From: Thelephora terrestris | Taxonomy: Eukaryota; Basidiomycota; Agaricomycetes; Thelephorales; Thelephoraceae | Direction: 5' to 3' | Length of the DNA stretch: 64,000 nucleotides | Assembly (NCBI GenBank): GCA_015956445.1 | Contig: WIUZ02000021.1 | Location: 62,001-126,000, forward strand | Shown here: positions 61,087 through 64,000 of the stretch, in pieces | Position numbering within the stretch: position 1 is the first letter of the stretch | Layout: each line of letters opens with the position of its first letter | Notes under the pieces: model-generated | What the model saw: only the letters and a program-made list of their open reading frames with translations | Database searches by the model: none | What the model was told of the DNA's origin: nothing | Position numbers and translations under genes: made by a program

Positions 61087-61926
61087 CACTGGGGGCAAGG
61101 GGTCACTTACCCAGCAATTACATTGTGATTACATTGTGATTTTTTAGACAATGTGTCCAGCCTGTGGCCAGGAGGTACATGCTGAGTTCTTTTACAAAGT
61201 ACCCATCAATGTGATCACAATGTGGCCAGTGGGTCCAACTTGATCACCTTTACAAAGTACCCATCAATTCGATCACAATGTGCCCTGTGGGTCCATGCAG
61301 GATACATTGTAAAAGTATTCATCAAAGTGGCCACTGGGCACTTTGTGAAAGAAACACCTGGGTTCTTTCACAATTTTGCTTACAATGTATCCAGCATCCA
61401 CCTGAGCCACTCATTGAAAGTTCTTTCATAAAGTATCCAGCAATGTGTCCACAAAGTATTCAACCAGATACTCAATGGTTTCTTTGAGAGTTTGTTGTGA
61501 AATCCAACCACATTGAGAGTTCATTGTGAAAACATTAAGAAGAACCTCCTGGGGACATTGTGGTCACATTGCTGGTTACTTTTTGAAAGAACTCTCAATG
61601 AGTGGCTCAGGCACCCAGTAGGATAAATTGTAAATAATATTGTGAAAGAAAACCCTGGTTTCTTTCACAAAGTGCCTGGTGGCCACTTTGATGAATACTT
61701 TTACAATGTATCCTGCATAGGCCCACAGGGCACATTGTGATCGAATTGATGGGTACTTTGTAAAAGTGATCAAGATGGACCCGCTGGCCACATTGTGATC
61801 ACATTGATGGGTACTTTGTAAAAGAACTCAGTATGTACCTCCTGGCCACAGGCTGGACACATTGTCTAAAAAATCACAATGTAATCACAATGTAATCGCT
61901 GGGTAAGTGACCCCTTGCCCCCAGTG
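61087..61926. mobile_element. Palindromic CACTG element 3 (CACTA-type, non-autonomous)
   Basis: An 840-bp palindrome starting CACTGGGGGCAAGGGG and ending CCCTTGCCCCCAGTG, flanked by CCG and CCA (two of three positions match). The interior is rich in CACAATGT and TTTACAAAGTACCC words. Its halves are reverse complements with small differences. It interrupts the C2 gene. Confidence 0.75.
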
Positions 61927-62465
61927 CCAGTGCGTAGATAATGTTCCATTCGTGCCTGTCAATGGGTTCCTTACAACGGCGCTCGTCGTCCAGCCCATCG
62001 AATGTGTCCCAGTAATCTCAACATCGTCCGACAGGGAGGAGACATCAAGTCCACCATCCTATTCCGACGCGACGATGTTGCAGTGTTGCCTGGATCGTGG
62101 CGAGCTAATCCCCGTGGAGTCCGTCGACATGAACAGGTTAATGAACCTTATGCTCTTGTCAGTCCGGCGTGCAGCGGAGGCCGTGAGGTTGGTGACTCAA
62201 CTGACCGAGAGGATGGAGGGCTGGTCAGTGCAGAGGACTCGGGATCAGACTATGGTCGATTCAGCGAGGAGCCGCCTTCGTGCTGAAGTTCAGCTGGCCA
62301 TAGCTCATCGTCTGGAGGAAGCTTGGGTCATAGAGATGGTCGATGAGGAAGTCACCGAGAGTGCCTTGGAGGGGACAGAGGAGGAGGAGGTTGCCAGTGC
62401 TGAGGAGTACTGGCAGACCAGGTCTTGATGACTAGGGCTTGTACACCTTAGTTCTTGTCCATAGT

Positions 62466-62519
62466 GTCAGGCCGACGTGACCTCTACAGTTCAATAGCAC
62501 TCTTGCTATCCAAACCTTT
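62466..62519 (+). mobile_element. E-type element E3, left tip only
   Basis: TGTCAGGCCGACGTGACC and the following 36 bp are identical in kind to the E2 left end, then A4 begins. E3 presumably continues beyond A4, outside the window. Confidence 0.7.
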
Positions 62520-62539
62520 TGTCAGGGTTGTGGGCCTGC

Positions 62540-63163
62540 TTACTGTTTGTGGGGCGCTAGAGGATTAGTGGACGGGTGGGGAGTGTCGGGTCGGGTTTTA
62601 AAAGGGGTTCCGGGTGTGGGAGTGAGGAATGGAGGGATACCAAGAGCGAGTGGTGACTTGGTTTGATAAGGGTGAACGGGCGAGTGGTAGTCTTGGCAAA
62701 ACTGACTTAGTTGCTGAACAAACGGTTCGAAGTCTTGGTCACTGAGACGTTCGAAGTTTACGGGGTATTCTATAACCGAGTAAGGTAATTCAGTTGGGAC
62801 TTCCCACCAAAGGACAATGATAGCAGGGGAGTGAGTATGAATGTTAGTGGTGAGATGAACGCGAGGATTCGGGAAGTAGAAAGCCGGACTTATACTGAAG
62901 TGGACCATTGCTAGAACGCTCTTAGTAAGGTCTGAGTTCCAAAGGAACTGATGATCGGCTCCTAAGAGGAAAGGGGGAGTGGTGACTCCGGCGTCGAGGG
63001 CTGCAAAGGGGCAATAATAAGGTAAATGAGTGAGTAAACCGGTGGTTCGGTTTACTTGGAGACTTCTGATGAGTTTATACTCCCAGATAGATCTCCTGGC
63101 GTCTGGTACGACTGGGCGTTGGATGGGACTAGTAGAGGGAAAAGGGTCGGGGGGACTGAACAT
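62540..63163 (-). CDS. A-element gene A, copy in A4
   Basis: It begins MFSPPDPFPSTSPIQRP and is collinear with the A2 copy over its whole length (about 207 codons), stopping about 20 bp inside the element end. The frame is also open upstream of this ATG to 63385, but that part overlaps the TATA region and is unlikely to be translated. Confidence 0.62.
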   Translation of the reverse strand: MFSPPDPFPSTSPIQRPVVPDARRSIWEYKLIRSLQVNRTTGLLTHLPYYCPFAALDAGVTTPPFLLGADHQFLWNSDLTKSVLAMVHFSISPAFYFPNPRVHLTTNIHTHSPAIIVLWWEVPTELPYSVIEYPVNFERLSDQDFEPFVQQLSQFCQDYHSPVHPYQTKSPLALGIPPFLTPTPGTPFKTRPDTPHPSTNPLAPHKQ

Positions 63164-63767
63164 ACACTGGCAGGAGAATTCCTGCTTGAATGAGTCAGAA
63201 AAGAGTAAGACGTGAAGAGTATTCTTCAGCTTACTTTGTTTATTGAGGTTATGGGTAGAGGAGTACAGAAGAGATTGAGAATGGGGAAAAGAAAGGAGCG
63301 AACACTCTTCCTTATATACCCAGTCCTCAACAGGAGTCATTATTCTACAACAAACCAAACAGGGGTCAACGTGGTCTGTGCGCACTTTAGGGTAGGGTAA
63401 ACGAGTCAGAGAAGTGGAACTTAGAACGACAGATATCGAGTGCGAAATAGGGGAACAATAGCGAATGAGTCATTTAGGAGTTTGGTGGGGATTTCTCCCG
63501 TTTCATGGTAGTAATAGAAGAGTGATGGGGATTTCTCTTGATCGATGGGGATTTCTCTAGATTTGATGGGATCGCGATTGGGGTTAAGGGTTCGTTTGTC
63601 CTAATTGGGTTTTAAATGGATGATGGTTCATTGTCTTCCCCTTTTGGCGCCTTATTGAGTCAGTTGTATATAATCCAGGGGGATTATTGGTCTTTTCCTC
63701 CCATCGTCTCTTTTCCTCTCCCACAATTACCACTACCACCCTTTCCTCTGAAACATCTTCTACTACT

Positions 63768-64000
63768 ATGTCTGCCTACGTTGCCAACAACGCTGTGCTC
63801 AACGCTGCCGCCACCCCCTTCGACTTCTCTCTGTCTTTTGAGACGGATGCTCCCTATGACGTGGAGCAACACCTTTATGATACCCCTGCCAACATTGCTC
63901 ACGACAATCAAGTGGCCGTGAACTTCCTAACCGCTCACAATGCTCCCGCCGAGTTCTGGGAACAAGCCGGATACGAGGACCCCAGGGCTTCTAGGCCTCG
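63768..64000 (+). CDS. A-element gene B, copy in A4, 5' part
   Basis: It begins MSAYVANNAVLNAAATPF at ATG 63768, downstream of a GTATATAATCC TATA box (about 63,665). It is cut by the window edge after AEFWEQAGYEDPR. Confidence 0.6.
   Translation, partial: MSAYVANNAVLNAAATPFDFSLSFETDAPYDVEQHLYDTPANIAHDNQVAVNFLTAHNAPAEFWEQAGYEDPRASRP

Larger units (their letters stand above)
57823..62465 (+). pseudogene. C-type gene copy C2, partial, carrying E2 and palindrome 3
   Basis: Sequence matching the C1 gene in plus orientation lies at 57,823-58,102, 60,522-61,086 and 61,927-62,465. The matching parts include LLRMGIYDLGNSEGRW, NEHLKREVKEAKDDA, the Ser-rich block and QLTERMEGWSVQRTRDQTM near the end. 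The 5' part of the gene is absent, cut off at the edge of E1. It is broken by two insertions and a missing start; E3 begins just after its end. The C1-like element ends are not in the window. Confidence 0.65.
62520..64000. mobile_element. A-type element A4, inserted in E3, runs off the window
   Basis: It starts TGTCAGGGTTGTGGGCC at 62520. Gene A (minus) is 62540-63163, followed by the two-way promoter (63,164-63,767) with three TGGGGATTTCTC motifs and TATA boxes on both sides, and then gene B (plus) from 63768. The visible part looks well preserved. The right end and target duplication lie outside. Confidence 0.85.

Noticed and set aside
26336-64000. Reading the elements as Helitrons or Starships
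   Set aside because: Clear 5-bp target duplications and TGTCA/TGACA ends exclude Helitrons; no DUF3435-type tyrosine recombinase and small size argue against Starships.

Overview
The window looks like nuclear DNA of a filamentous basidiomycete, probably an agaricomycete. The evidence is short introns (about 50-80 nt) with CTRAY-like branch points, compact genes on both strands, an ERG11/CYP51, a fungal XRN1, an ATM1 half-transporter with a mitochondrial presequence, and an F-box protein of the type that is expanded in mushrooms. No RNA gene, CRISPR array or prokaryotic operon was seen.

Positions 1 to about 24,920 are a normal gene block. In order: the 3' end of IMP dehydrogenase (+), an unrecognised 9-exon gene (+), CYP51/ERG11 (-), XRN1 (-), an F-box protein sharing a 147-bp divergent promoter with XRN1, an LRRC40-like leucine-rich-repeat protein (+), ATM1 (-), a Rossmann-fold dehydratase-like protein (+), a small unknown gene (-), and a Cdc20/Fizzy-family WD40 protein (+) that ends in Ile-Arg. 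These are housekeeping functions (purines, sterols, mRNA decay, Fe-S export, cell cycle) with no sign of a shared pathway.

Positions of about 25,000 to 64,000 are almost entirely nested mobile DNA. Four related-looking element types (called A, B, C and E here) begin TGTCA, mostly end TGACA, and make 5-bp target duplications. Each carries genes with introns or conserved reading frames, but none contains a transposase, integrase or reverse transcriptase that I can recognise. Each also has a TATA-type promoter reading outwards towards the CCTGACA end, as the promoter does in an LTR. They may be giant solo LTRs with genes on board, or non-autonomous terminal-inverted-repeat elements. They are treated here as fossils.

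The nesting can be read from the target duplications. A0 (26,336-45,539) received A1 and C1. A1 received B1. C1 received A2, B2 and two palindromic CACTG elements. To the right, E1 received A3, which itself received B3 and a long-inverted-repeat element D. A C-type copy (C2) received E2, a third palindrome and E3, and E3 received A4, which runs off the window. The B copies look recent (only small differences by eye). A0, E1 and a relic at 25.3-26.0 kb look older and show C-to-T decay.

The best candidate for something undescribed is this A/B/C/E group: gene-bearing elements with common ends, a shared outward promoter layout, homologous coiled-coil genes in B and C, and an A-type two-gene cassette with repeated GGGGATTTCTC motifs in its central promoter.
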